From positions 1-25,960 of the forward strand of contig JAPOOQ010000486.1 in NCBI GenBank assembly GCA_026713345.1: a stretch of DNA of 25,960 bases, given 5' to 3'. The translations under genes and the position numbers were made by a program. Source of the stretch: Gemmatimonadota bacterium. GTDB lineage: Bacteria > Gemmatimonadota > Gemmatimonadetes > Longimicrobiales > Gaopeijiaceae. Positions 9,073 to 16,954 of the stretch are shown piece after piece (within the stretch, counting starts at the first letter, position 1; every line of letters starts with the position of its first letter). A model generated the notes under the pieces. That model did no database searches. It saw only the letters and a program-made list of their open reading frames with translations, and had not been told where the DNA came from.

Positions 9073-10363
9073 GCGCTTCACCACCTACACCAAATACCGG
9101 AAGGGCTGGTTCGACCTCCTCAATCTGGCGGACCTCGTCGAGTCCCTGTCCGACTTCCTCATGGACGGCGGCTTTGCCGGAGGTCCGCACTTCCACCCCT
9201 ACTGGGGCTGGTCCGGGCTACAGGATACGTCGTCCATCGACGCGCTGAAACAGGCGCTGCTCGGCGCGCTCCTCGAGAGCGGCCAGCTGACGCCCGAGAT
9301 GGTCGAGGAGCTGCGAGGGGACGGTCCCGGCAACCCGGAGGTCCGGCAGGAGATCGCGGAGCTGCTCGACGAGATCATCCGCAAGATGGTCGAGGAGGGC
9401 TACATCAACCTGGAAGGGCAGCCTTCCGGGGCCGCCGCGGGCGGGACGGGCGAGGTCACCGAGGGCGGGCACGTCGACGACGCGCGCGAGGCCGCGGGGC
9501 AGGTCCACTTCAATCTGACGCGGCAGGGCCTCGACTTCCTGGGCTACCGGGCGCTCCGGAACCTGCTCGGTTCGTTCGGCCGGTCCAGCATCGGTTCCCA
9601 CGAGACCCGCGAGCAGGCGACCGGGGTGGAGGCGGACGCCGGCAGCAAGGCCTACGAGTTCGGCGACACCCTGAATCTCGACATCCCCGAGACGCTGAAG
9701 AACGCGATCGCGCGCGACGGGCTTCAGGTCCCCATCGACCTCGACTACCGGGACCTGATGGTGCACCAGACCGACTACCGTTCGTCGTGCGCGACGGTGC
9801 TCATGCTGGACATCTCCCACTCGATGATCCTCTACGGCGAGGACCGCTTTTCGCCGGCGAAGAAGGTGGCGCTGGCGCTCTCGCACCTGATCCGCACCGA
9901 GTTCCCCGGGGACTCGCTGCGTGTCGTGACCTTCGGCGACCGTGCCGAGGAGATCCCGCTGGCCCGCCTGGCGAACGCGCAGGTCGGCCCCTTCCACACG
10001 AACACCGCGGAGGGGCTGGAGGTCGCGCGGCGGCTGCTGAAGGCGCAGAAGAAGGACATGCGCCAGATCATCATGATCACCGACGGGAAACCCAGCGCGA
10101 TGACCCTGAAGGGCGGACGGATCTACAAGAACTCGGGCGGGCTCGACCGCAGGATCCTGCGCGCAACCTACCGGGAGGCCTCGGCGTGCCGGCGGGCGGG
10201 CATCCCGATCAACACTTTCATGCTCGCGAACGACGCGTACCTGGTCCGCTTCGTGAAGCAGATCACGAAGATCGCCCGCGGCAAGGCCTACTTCACGTCG
10301 ACGATGACGCTGGGGCAGTACATCATGCTGGACTTCCTGAACCGGAAGCGGCGCGCGGCCTGA
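9071..10363 (+). CDS. VWA domain protein, partner of the MoxR-like ATPase
   Basis: A 430-residue protein. An N-terminal helical region (FTTYTKYRKGWFDLLNLADL) leads into a Gly-rich segment and HFNLTRQGLDFLGYRALRNLL. A VWA domain starts near residue 235, with MIDAS elements LDISHSM (DxSxS), the Thr in HTNTAEGL, and Asp in MITDGKPS. The C-terminus (FTSTMTLGQYIMLDFL) is typical of bacterial VWA proteins encoded with MoxR ATPases. The intact MIDAS suggests Mg2+-dependent binding of a partner carrying an acidic ligand. The start is the ATG at 9071. It has no Shine-Dalgarno, but TAGTCT ends five bases upstream, so it may be leaderless. Upstream in-frame starts would run antisense through mutY and are unlikely. 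Confidence 0.88.
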   Translation: MRFTTYTKYRKGWFDLLNLADLVESLSDFLMDGGFAGGPHFHPYWGWSGLQDTSSIDALKQALLGALLESGQLTPEMVEELRGDGPGNPEVRQEIAELLDEIIRKMVEEGYINLEGQPSGAAAGGTGEVTEGGHVDDAREAAGQVHFNLTRQGLDFLGYRALRNLLGSFGRSSIGSHETREQATGVEADAGSKAYEFGDTLNLDIPETLKNAIARDGLQVPIDLDYRDLMVHQTDYRSSCATVLMLDISHSMILYGEDRFSPAKKVALALSHLIRTEFPGDSLRVVTFGDRAEEIPLARLANAQVGPFHTNTAEGLEVARRLLKAQKKDMRQIIMITDGKPSAMTLKGGRIYKNSGGLDRRILRATYREASACRRAGIPINTFMLANDAYLVRFVKQITKIARGKAYFTSTMTLGQYIMLDFLNRKRRAA

Positions 10364-10395
10364 AGCGAGCCGGCAGCCTACGCCGCCCCTCCGGC

Positions 10396-11733
10396 TTACG
10401 CCACCCCCTCGAACGCCTCCGGATTGACCGCCGCGGCCCGCTCCGCCCGCAGCTCCGGCATCACCGCCCGCTGTGCGCGCTGCACCAGGAACAGCCCCTC
10501 GATCGTGAGCCCGAAGACGGCGAGTCCCACGCCCAGGACCGCGCCGCCGACCGCCGCGTCCCGCAGGAAGAGAGCGGCCGCGACGATGCTGACGACGCGC
10601 AGCACCGCCCCCGTCCCAACCACCACCGGCCGGCCGGAGCGGACGAAGAGGCCCTGGTAATACTGGCGGATTCCGTATAGCAGCGGGTACGCGGCCGCGA
10701 TCGGCAGCGCGGGCCCGGCTACCCCGAGCAGCCCCGCCTCGAGGGCGAAGAGAAAGCGCAGGATGGGTTCGCGGAGCGCGGGGATCGACAGGGCCAGGAG
10801 CAATCCCGTCATCGCGAAGGCGACGAGCGCGCCCCAGCCCCGCACTCGGCGGTGCGTCTCCGAGCACTTCACCAGCGCGATGCTGGCGTGTTGCATCTGC
10901 CCCACCGGGGCCGCGATGAACCAGGCCACGGCCTCGACGACCGCGAAGGCGGCGATCGCGCGGTCCGGGTCCGCCGTGCGCGCGAGCACCGCGGTGATGA
11001 TCAGCGGCGTGGCCCACCACAGCAGCACGTTGAGCATGAGGGGCGCCGAGAAGCGGGCCACGTTCTCGCTGTCGACCTCGCAGTCGTCCTGTTCGAGCTG
11101 CAGCTCGGGGGTGCGCGCCCACATCACGACCGCCATCTCCACGACCATCCCGGCGGTGAAGGCCGCCGCACCGAGCCACGCGCCTCCTCCGGTCGCCAGC
11201 AGGCTGAAGGCCACCACGGCCAGGATCGCGGTCCTCCCGCCGGTGGCCCCCGCGATGGGGACGGTGCGGTGCCCCGCCACGAGCCGCCCCTGGTGGGCCG
11301 CGCGCACCGCGGTCAGGAAGGGGACCGGCCAGAGCCACTGCATCGCCTGCACGGATTCGCTGAGGACCTCCGCGCTGACCCCGATGAGCCGCGCGAAGAC
11401 CAGGTCGCCGGCCGCCGTGTAGGCGATCAGGGCGCCGAAGAGCGAGAGAAGGGCGCCGGTGAGGTAGGCGAAGCGGGTGACGGGCGAGAACGAGCCGCCG
11501 GCGAGGAGGCGGGCGGCGGCCACCTGCTGCACGACGAGCAGGGGGGCGTAGAGGACGCCGCAGACCGCGAAGGCGGCCTGGTAGCCGGCAAGCGCCGTGA
11601 TCGGATCGACGGAGCGGGCCAGCGCCGCCGCCAGGATCGGATTGGTGGCGGTGAGAAGGAGGCTGGTTGCCGCGAGCGGCGTATAGAAGCGGGCAAAGCC
11701 GCCCGCCGTGACGAGGGACTCGCCGTCGTTCAC
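10396..11733 (-). CDS. Multi-pass membrane protein, MATE/MOP-superfamily-like transporter
   Basis: A 445-residue, highly hydrophobic protein with about 12 predicted membrane segments, in two similar halves around an acidic cytoplasmic loop (TPELQLEQDDCEVDSENVARF). The start FARFYTPLAATSLLLTATNPILAAAL, with a polar/Pro break in the first helix, and the second-half start FSAPLMLNVLLWWATPLIITAVL resemble the paired opening helices of MATE or flippase proteins. The substrate is unknown: an exporter of cationic compounds and a lipid-linked sugar flippase are both possible. The GTG start at 11733 overlaps the TGA of the upstream Trm112-like gene (GTGA), implying translational coupling. It converges with the VWA gene with 32 bp between stops. 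Confidence 0.6.
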   Translation of the reverse strand: MNDGESLVTAGGFARFYTPLAATSLLLTATNPILAAALARSVDPITALAGYQAAFAVCGVLYAPLLVVQQVAAARLLAGGSFSPVTRFAYLTGALLSLFGALIAYTAAGDLVFARLIGVSAEVLSESVQAMQWLWPVPFLTAVRAAHQGRLVAGHRTVPIAGATGGRTAILAVVAFSLLATGGGAWLGAAAFTAGMVVEMAVVMWARTPELQLEQDDCEVDSENVARFSAPLMLNVLLWWATPLIITAVLARTADPDRAIAAFAVVEAVAWFIAAPVGQMQHASIALVKCSETHRRVRGWGALVAFAMTGLLLALSIPALREPILRFLFALEAGLLGVAGPALPIAAAYPLLYGIRQYYQGLFVRSGRPVVVGTGAVLRVVSIVAAALFLRDAAVGGAVLGVGLAVFGLTIEGLFLVQRAQRAVMPELRAERAAAVNPEAFEGVA

Positions 11734-12008
11734 CGGGGACGGGCCCGCGTCGTGTAGTCCGTGACGTCGATCGACTCGTCGATCAGCATGATCGGGATCC
11801 CGTCCCGGACCGGGTACAGGATGCGGCCGTCTTCGCGCAGCAGCCCCTCGGTGACCGCATCGGCCACCGCTTCGCCCCCCAGCGTGACGGCCCTGCCCGC
11901 CGAGATCGCCGCGTTGAGGCCTTCCAGCACCTCGGGGCCGGCCATGGCCACGGGTTGCTTGCTCTCGGGGCAAACCAGGATCTCGATGAGTTGGGGATCG
12001 ACGGTCAC
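11730..12008 (-). CDS. Trm112-like small protein (UPF0434/YcaR type)
   Basis: A 92-residue protein with the family's opening IEILVCPESKQPV and closing GRILYPVRDGIPIMLIDESI segments. Trm112-like proteins are small zinc-ribbon-type activators of methyltransferases; bacterial members are short and often keep only part of the metal site. Only one N-terminal Cys (CPES) is present and no CxxC pair, so metal binding is doubtful. The insert between the two motifs (LEGLNAAISAGRAVTLGGEAV) is longer than in the roughly 60-residue versions. The start is the GTG at 12008, with AGGAGG seven bases upstream, a strong site that excludes the upstream ATG at 12044. Its stop overlaps the start of the membrane-protein gene by 4 bp. 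Confidence 0.82.
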   Translation of the reverse strand: MTVDPQLIEILVCPESKQPVAMAGPEVLEGLNAAISAGRAVTLGGEAVADAVTEGLLREDGRILYPVRDGIPIMLIDESIDVTDYTTRARPR

Positions 12009-12083
12009 GCTAGGTCCTCCTGGTGGAAGCGGGCGACATCGCACAATAACGTACCGCAGCGTAAACTACTTGCGCGACCGTTT

Positions 12084-12117
12084 GCACAGGAAGGCAAGGT
12101 GCACAGGAAGGCAAGGT
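12084..12117 (+). repeat. Perfect 17-bp tandem duplication carrying a ribosome-binding site
   Basis: GCACAGGAAGGCAAGGT occurs twice head to tail (12084-12100 and 12101-12117). Each copy contains AGGAAGG. The second copy supplies the ribosome site and the first two bases of the GTG start codon of the DUF192 lipoprotein at 12116, so the initiation region has been duplicated. Confidence 0.9.
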
Positions 12118-12661
12118 GAGCGACAGAATGGACAAGTGGAAGAACATGGCCTGCCTGGCGGTGATTTTCACCGCCGCCTGCGGGTCGGGGAACGGCGGGC
12201 AGGTTCGCGGGGACGCGGGCGGCGGATCGGACACGGGCGACGAGCGTGCGGCACCCGCCAGCCAGGCCCCGGCACTGCCTCCCCCCGGGACGGCCTGGGT
12301 AATCTTCGGGACCGACACGGTCCGCGCGGAGGTCGCCAGCACACCCGAGGTGCGCGAGAAAGGTCTGATGGATCGCGGCTCAGTGCCGGACGGCACGGGC
12401 ATGCTCTTCGTCTTTCCGCGGGTCGAGGAGCGGTCGTTCTGGATGAAGGACACGCACGTGGCCCTCGACATCGCCTTCTTCGGCGACTCCAACCAGGTGA
12501 TCTCGATCCGGCAGATGGAGCCCCTCGACGAGTCGCTCACCGACTCCGGCGGACCCACGTCATTGGCGCTGGAAGTGCGTCAGGGCTGGTTCGCCGATCA
12601 GGGGATCGAGGTGGGCGTGGTGGCCGAAATCGTCTTCGGGCCCGGGCTGAGTATCAGCTAG
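12116..12661 (+). CDS. DUF192 family lipoprotein
   Basis: A 181-residue protein with lipobox FTAAC (Cys22) and a Gly/Ala/Pro-rich spacer, followed by the DUF192 domain. The domain signatures are VRAEVASTPEVREKGLMDR, GTGMLFVFPRVEERSFWMKDT, and VALDIAFFGDSNQVISIRQMEPLDES, ending with LALEVRQGWFADQGIEVG. DUF192 proteins are small beta-barrel proteins, often exported, whose biochemical role is not settled. Two starts are possible: GTG at 12116 (AGGAAGG upstream) and ATG at 12128 (AAGGTGAG seven bases upstream). Both leave a good signal peptide. The gene is divergent from the Trm112-like gene with 107 bp between starts, part of which is the tandem duplication. Confidence 0.88.
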   Translation: MSDRMDKWKNMACLAVIFTAACGSGNGGQVRGDAGGGSDTGDERAAPASQAPALPPPGTAWVIFGTDTVRAEVASTPEVREKGLMDRGSVPDGTGMLFVFPRVEERSFWMKDTHVALDIAFFGDSNQVISIRQMEPLDESLTDSGGPTSLALEVRQGWFADQGIEVGVVAEIVFGPGLSIS

Positions 12662-12739
12662 GCCGACGCCAGCGATAGCGCGCTCGATCGACCGCCAGGT
12701 CCGTCCCTGGCGTTCCTTCTCCGGAAGGCGTCCTGGATT

Positions 12740-12838
12740 TTTTCCCGATCGGGAAAATAATTCCCGGAAATGCCACTTTTTTTCCCGATCGGGAAAACCA
12801 GGGGGGGAATTTGGTCCGAATTGTCCCGATCGGTAAAA
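12740..12838. repeat. Array of three 18-bp palindromes with 40-41 bp period
   Basis: TTTTCCCGATCGGGAAAA is present perfectly at 12740-12757 and again at 12780-12797. A 16/18 match, TTGTCCCGATCGGTAAAA, is at 12821-12838. Start-to-start distances are 40 and 41 bp, close to four helical turns, and the spacers differ in sequence. A further short, imperfectly symmetric element TTCCCGGAAA lies at 12761-12770. The array is in the 260-bp gap between the convergent DUF192 and aminotransferase genes and is visibly richer in A+T than its surroundings. It could be a regulator-binding array, a relic of a lost gene's control region, or repeated intergenic elements. As terminators the hairpins (7-bp stem, GATC loop) would be unusual. 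Confidence 0.9.
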
Positions 12839-12921
12839 TTCCGCGAACGCCTTGGGAACATGGCTCCCCGAAACCGGGCCTCCGCGGCCAGGAGTGGCCG
12901 ACGGCCCTCAGCCCGACGCCC

Positions 12922-14091
12922 TCAGCCCCCCAGCGCCTCCTCGAAGGCCGCGACCAGCGCCTCCGCGTCGTTCGCGGTGTTGTAGACGTTGGGGGACACG
13001 CGCACGCTCGCACCCCGGAACGACACGCCCACGCGGTGGCGGGCCAGCGCGGCCTTGAGAGCGCCGGGATCCCCGCGCGGGGGCAGGCCGAGGCCGAAGA
13101 GGTGGGGGCTGCGCCAGCGCGAATCCTCGACGCGCACGCCGAGCTCGCGGAGGCGGGCGAAGGCGCCGTCCATGAGCGCGGCGCAGTAGGCGGATACGCG
13201 CTCCGGGCGCCACTCCAGCACCAGGTCCAGCGACGCGGAGAGCGCCGGGATGAGGGCAAAGTTGCTGCGCTGGCCCACATCGAAGCGCAGCGCACCGGGC
13301 TGGTATTCATCCACATAGTCGACCAGTCCGGCGAAGTTCTCCGAGCCGCGTCGGGCGATCCACGTCTCTTCCAGCGGGACGCCGTCCAGGTAGCGGTCGC
13401 CGAACCAGGCGAGCGACAGCGAGTACGGCCCCAGCAGCCACTTGTAGCCGGCCACGATAAGCGCGTCGGGCTCGAGCGCGGCAACGTCGATCGGCGCGGC
13501 GCCCACCGTCTGCGTCCCGTCGAGAACCAGCGCGGCGCCGACTTCGCGGGTGCGCGCCCGCACGGCCTCGATGTCGAAGCGGGTCCCGTCCGTCCAGTGC
13601 ACGGTCCCCATCGCGACCACCACCGTGCCGCCGTCGATCTGCTCGAGGATGCGGTCGGTCCACCCCTCCCCACGGCCCCCCTCGCCCGGCGGCGCCACCA
13701 CGCGCAGCTCCCCCCCCTGTTCGGCGACCAGGCGCCGCCACGGATACACGTTCCCCGGGAACTGCTCGTGCACGATCACGACATTGCTCCCCCAGCCGGC
13801 CCGCGTATTGCGCGCAATCGTGGACACCGCGTACGACACCGACGGCACCGTGGCGATCCGGTTCGCCTCGGCCTCCCCGATCAGGCGCGCGAACCGCTCG
13901 CGCAGCCCGTCTACCGGCGCGAAGAAGTCCTCCGGCGCGATCGCCTGCGGGAAGCGCTTGGCCCGCAGCCCCTCGATCCCGGCGCGCTCGGCCACCTGCG
14001 GGAGCGGCCCCATGTACGCGCAGTTCAGGTAGTGGAAGTCGTCCGGGAGGGAGAAGTGGTGGCGCTGGCAGGGGAGACGGGCGTCGGTCAC
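12922..14091 (-). CDS. Class V PLP-dependent aminotransferase / cysteine-desulfurase-fold protein
   Basis: A 389-residue fold-type I PLP enzyme. NCAYMGPLPQVAERAG opens the N-terminal arm. VPSVSYAVSTIARN is the phosphate-binding region, LVLDGTQTVGAAPID holds the cofactor-ring Asp, and VAGYKWLLGPYSLSLAWF contains the Schiff-base Lys. VSFRGASVRVSPNVYNTANDAEALVAAF is the typical C-terminal Arg-containing region. Members include selenocysteine-lyase-like, kynureninase-like and amino-acid aminotransferases; no conserved persulfide Cys loop is evident, so desulfurase activity is doubtful. I chose the GTG at 14091, which overlaps the upstream TGA as GTGA; a GTG at 14121 would overlap more. It is the last gene of the TAXI-TRAP run, which suggests that it processes the imported solute. 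Confidence 0.85.
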   Translation of the reverse strand: MTDARLPCQRHHFSLPDDFHYLNCAYMGPLPQVAERAGIEGLRAKRFPQAIAPEDFFAPVDGLRERFARLIGEAEANRIATVPSVSYAVSTIARNTRAGWGSNVVIVHEQFPGNVYPWRRLVAEQGGELRVVAPPGEGGRGEGWTDRILEQIDGGTVVVAMGTVHWTDGTRFDIEAVRARTREVGAALVLDGTQTVGAAPIDVAALEPDALIVAGYKWLLGPYSLSLAWFGDRYLDGVPLEETWIARRGSENFAGLVDYVDEYQPGALRFDVGQRSNFALIPALSASLDLVLEWRPERVSAYCAALMDGAFARLRELGVRVEDSRWRSPHLFGLGLPPRGDPGALKAALARHRVGVSFRGASVRVSPNVYNTANDAEALVAAFEEALGG

Positions 14092-15062
14092 GATCCGCCC
14101 GGCAGGTTGGCCTCGACCCACGCCTGCGTGACGCCGTGCAGCGCGATCGGCGCGTCGCTCAGGGCTTCCATGTGGATCTGGTTCACCATGTCGTGCACTT
14201 GTGCGAGGTCGGCCCGCTCGTCGGTGAGCAGCCGCAACACCCCCGCGACCACCTCGTCCGGGAGGTCCGCCATCGCCACCACCCAGTTCATCACCCCGGC
14301 CGTGTGGAGCGCCTCGTCGGCACCGGGGTAGATGCCGGCCGGGATCTCGCCGTGGGTGTAGTAGGGGTACTTCGCGCGCAGGGCATCGACCCGGTCCGGC
14401 TCCATGGCGATGAGGCGCGCGCCGCCGGTGGTGGTCGCCTCCAGCACCGCCGCGGCCGGGTATCCCACCGAGATGATCGCGGCGTCAATGGCGCCGTCCT
14501 TCAGCGCCGTGGCCGACTCGGGGAAGCTGAGAAAGCGCTCGGTGATATCGTCGTAGGTCAGGCCGTACGCCTCGAGGATCTGCCGGGACATCTGCTCGGT
14601 GCCGCTGCCGGGCGGACCGACCGACACGATCCCCCCCGACAGGTCCGCCAGCGAGGTCGCGGTCGAGCCGCGCCTGACCACGATGTGCGTCATGTTCGGG
14701 TAGAGCGGGGCCAGAATCCTCAGGTCCGCCACCGCTTCCGGGTAGTCCTGGCCGCCTGAAAACGCCTCGTAGACGGTGTTGCCGGTGGCAAACGCCAGGT
14801 CCGTCTGCCGCCCGCGCAGCCGGTTGACGTTCTCGACCGATCCGCCGCTTACCTCGGCCGTGTACTGGCGCGCCGGATCGGATATGGAGAGGCGCGCGGC
14901 CATCGCGCCGCCGAGCGGATAGTAGATGCCGCCGGTGCTCGCGGTCCCCAGGCTGAGGAACTGGCGGGGGCCGGCGTCGGAGCAGGCGGCGGTCGTGAGC
15001 GACAGCGCGGCGAGCGCGGCCAGCGACAGCGCGAAGGCGCGCGATTGGTTGCTTGGGGTCAT
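14088..15062 (-). CDS. TAXI family TRAP transporter solute-binding lipoprotein
   Basis: A 324-residue protein with lipobox TTAAC (Cys27), then the TAXI signature LSLGTASTGGIYYPLGGAMA. Typical later segments are TDLAFATGNTVYEAFSG, LYPNMTHIVVRRGS, DLSGGIVSVGPPGSGTEQMSRQIL and DGAIDAAIISVGYPAAAVLE. It captures a small carboxylate-type solute outside the inner membrane and delivers it to the TRAP permease; the ligand is not readable. The lipid anchor replaces the usual free periplasmic form. The ATG at 15062 overlaps the permease stop as ATGA, and its own TGA overlaps the aminotransferase start as GTGA. The three proteins are therefore translationally coupled. Confidence 0.93.
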   Translation of the reverse strand: MTPSNQSRAFALSLAALAALSLTTAACSDAGPRQFLSLGTASTGGIYYPLGGAMAARLSISDPARQYTAEVSGGSVENVNRLRGRQTDLAFATGNTVYEAFSGGQDYPEAVADLRILAPLYPNMTHIVVRRGSTATSLADLSGGIVSVGPPGSGTEQMSRQILEAYGLTYDDITERFLSFPESATALKDGAIDAAIISVGYPAAAVLEATTTGGARLIAMEPDRVDALRAKYPYYTHGEIPAGIYPGADEALHTAGVMNWVVAMADLPDEVVAGVLRLLTDERADLAQVHDMVNQIHMEALSDAPIALHGVTQAWVEANLPGGS

Positions 15063-16954
15063 GTGTTATCACGAGTCGGAAGTGTGTCGTCATGGCTCAC
15101 GCCGAGGAAGGCGGCTCCGAGCAGCAGCACGAGGCCGATCCCGTCCCACATGAGGCCGGGGGCGATCAGGGCGATCGCCGCACCCATCAGGACAATCCTG
15201 CGCCAGAGCGCGAGCGGTCCGGTCACGTGGCCGATCACGGCGCCCGCGAGGGCCACCACCCCGATGAGCGCGGTCAGGGTCGTGGTGGCAATCTCGGCCG
15301 GAGATCCCTCCAGGATCAAGGGGGGCGCGTAGATGAACATGAACGGCACCAGGAACCCGGCCGAAGCGAGGCCCATCGCCGTCCAGGCCGTCTTGAGGGG
15401 GGGCGAGTTGGCGATCCCGGCCGCGGCGTAGGCGGCGAGCGACACCGGGGGCGTCACGTTCGAGATGCACCCGAAGTAGAAGATGAAGAGGTGTGCGCCG
15501 AGGAGCGGGACCCCGAGCTCGACGAGGGCGGGGGCGCCGAGTGCCGCGAGCACCACGTAGGCGGCGGTGGTCGGGAGTCCCATGCCGAGGATGATCGAAC
15601 CGATCGCGGTGAGGATCAGTGCGACCAGCAGGTTCCCCTGCGACACGACCACGATCAGCTCCGACATCCTGAGCCCGATCCCGGTCAGCGACGCCACACC
15701 CACCACGATCCCGGCGGCGGCGCACGCGGCGGCCACCTGGACCGCGCCGGAGCCCGCCTTCTTCAGCGCGCGGGCGACCTTGCCCCGGTCCGGGCGCGTC
15801 CCCGGCACCGCATACGCCGCCAGCAGCGACACCACGACCCCCCAGAACGCGGCCCGCATCGGCGAGCGCCCCAGCGCCAGCATCACCACGATGATGAGGA
15901 CCGGCAAGAGGAGGTGGATGCGCGCCAGCACCGCCTCGTCCCGGGTGGCCACCGACCCCTTCAGCCCCACCTTGGTCGCGCGGAAATGAATGGCCCAGAG
16001 CAGCGCGGCGTAGTAGAGGATGGCGGGGATCGCGGCCGCGAGGGCCACGCGCGCATAGGGAATGTTCGTCCAGGTCGCGAGGATGAACGCGCCCGCGCCC
16101 ATCACGGGCGGCATGAGCTGGCCGCCGGTGCTCGCAGCCGCCTCGATCGCGCCCGCGAAGAAGGGGCGGAAGCCGGAGCGGCGCATGAGGGGGATCGTGA
16201 AGGTGCCCGTGGTGACCACGTTGGCGACCGCGCTGCCGGAAAGCGATCCCATGAATGCGCTCGCCACCGCGGCCGTTTTGGCGGGGCCGCCGCGGGTGCG
16301 TCCCGCCACACGGTCCGCGAGGCCGATCAGGAGCGCGCCGCCCCCGGCGACGTCCAGGAACGCGCCGAAGAGGACGAAGAGGAAGACGAAGTCGGCCGAC
16401 ACGCCAAGCGGGACGCCCCAGATCCCCTCGGTGGAGAGGAAGAGTTGCTCGATCAGGCGGCCGGGATTGTAGCCCCGGTGCGCCAGGATGCCGGGCAGCC
16501 ACGGGCCCAGCAGCGCGTACGCGAGCGCCCCGGTCGCGACCACGACGAGCCCCCACCCGGTCGCGCGTTTCGCGAGGAGGAGGACCATCCCGACCACCAC
16601 CGCGCCCGCCGCCAGGTCCAGCGCGGTGGGGCTCCCCGAGCGCAACACCAGCGCCTCGTGCTGCGAGACCAGGTAGAACGCGCAGAAGGCCAGGGCCGCG
16701 CCGAAGACGGCGTTGAGGGCCCAGCCGCGCCAGGATCGGGGAAGGGTTCGCACCCCGACGCCCAGGAACGCCAGCGTCCCCATGAGGGCGAGGTGGACGG
16801 GGCGCTGCACCAGGGCCGTGAAGGGTGCGAACCCCGCGCCGTAGAGGTGGAAGATGGCGGCGGCCGCGGCGACCGCGAGGACCGCCTGGCCGCGCCGGAT
16901 GGTGGCCTGTCCGCCCGCGGGTCCCGGACCGCTCTCCGCTGGAGACGTCGTCAC
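15059..16954 (-). CDS. TRAP transporter fused permease (TAXI type, DctQ-like plus DctM-like)
   Basis: A 631-residue membrane protein. About four N-terminal helices stand for the small DctQ-like subunit and are fused to a large DctM-like domain. The latter shows family segments GALLIGLADRVAGRTRGGPAKTAAVASAF, MGSLSGSAVANVVTTGTFTIP, STGGQLMPPVMGAGAFI, IGSIILGMGLPTTAAYVVLA and FIFYFGCISNVTPPVSLAAY. Transport is probably Na+- or H+-driven secondary uptake. The only reasonable start is the GTG at 16954, with no clear Shine-Dalgarno. It is overlapped by the stop of a 15-codon upstream ORF created by an imperfect duplication (16944-17016). It lies 69 bp downstream of the Yip1-like gene in the same directon. 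Confidence 0.93.
   Translation of the reverse strand: MTTSPAESGPGPAGGQATIRRGQAVLAVAAAAAIFHLYGAGFAPFTALVQRPVHLALMGTLAFLGVGVRTLPRSWRGWALNAVFGAALAFCAFYLVSQHEALVLRSGSPTALDLAAGAVVVGMVLLLAKRATGWGLVVVATGALAYALLGPWLPGILAHRGYNPGRLIEQLFLSTEGIWGVPLGVSADFVFLFVLFGAFLDVAGGGALLIGLADRVAGRTRGGPAKTAAVASAFMGSLSGSAVANVVTTGTFTIPLMRRSGFRPFFAGAIEAAASTGGQLMPPVMGAGAFILATWTNIPYARVALAAAIPAILYYAALLWAIHFRATKVGLKGSVATRDEAVLARIHLLLPVLIIVVMLALGRSPMRAAFWGVVVSLLAAYAVPGTRPDRGKVARALKKAGSGAVQVAAACAAAGIVVGVASLTGIGLRMSELIVVVSQGNLLVALILTAIGSIILGMGLPTTAAYVVLAALGAPALVELGVPLLGAHLFIFYFGCISNVTPPVSLAAYAAAGIANSPPLKTAWTAMGLASAGFLVPFMFIYAPPLILEGSPAEIATTTLTALIGVVALAGAVIGHVTGPLALWRRIVLMGAAIALIAPGLMWDGIGLVLLLGAAFLGVSHDDTLPTRDNT

Noticed and set aside
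10368..10396. AGCCGG/CCGGCT inverted repeat between the VWA and MATE-like genes as a bidirectional terminator
   Set aside because: The stem is 6 bp with a 17-base loop and no T-run, which is easily met by chance at this GC content.
7987..10680. A very long plus-strand frame running through mutY and the VWA gene
   Set aside because: The product is Pro/Arg-rich with no domain, while MutY and VWA motifs are unmistakable in other frames.
9218..11338. A 700-codon minus-strand frame opposite the VWA gene and running into the MATE-like gene in another frame
   Set aside because: The composition is Arg/Gly/Ala-rich without domains, and both true genes explain the region with proper starts and stops.
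12744..12753. The CCCGATCGGG palindromes as intrinsic terminators for the convergent genes
   Set aside because: The 7-bp stem is mostly A-T at its base, the loop is four bases, and no U-tract follows beyond the stem itself. Three phased copies are also not needed for termination.
12740..12838. A small CRISPR array
   Set aside because: There are only three repeats, they are perfect palindromes of 18 bp, the spacers are 22-23 bp, and no cas genes are present.
12654..12861. Short frames in the palindrome region encoding repeated FPIGK-like peptides on both strands
   Set aside because: The repeated peptides come from translating the palindromes. There is no ribosome site, and similar peptides appear on both strands, as a palindrome must give.
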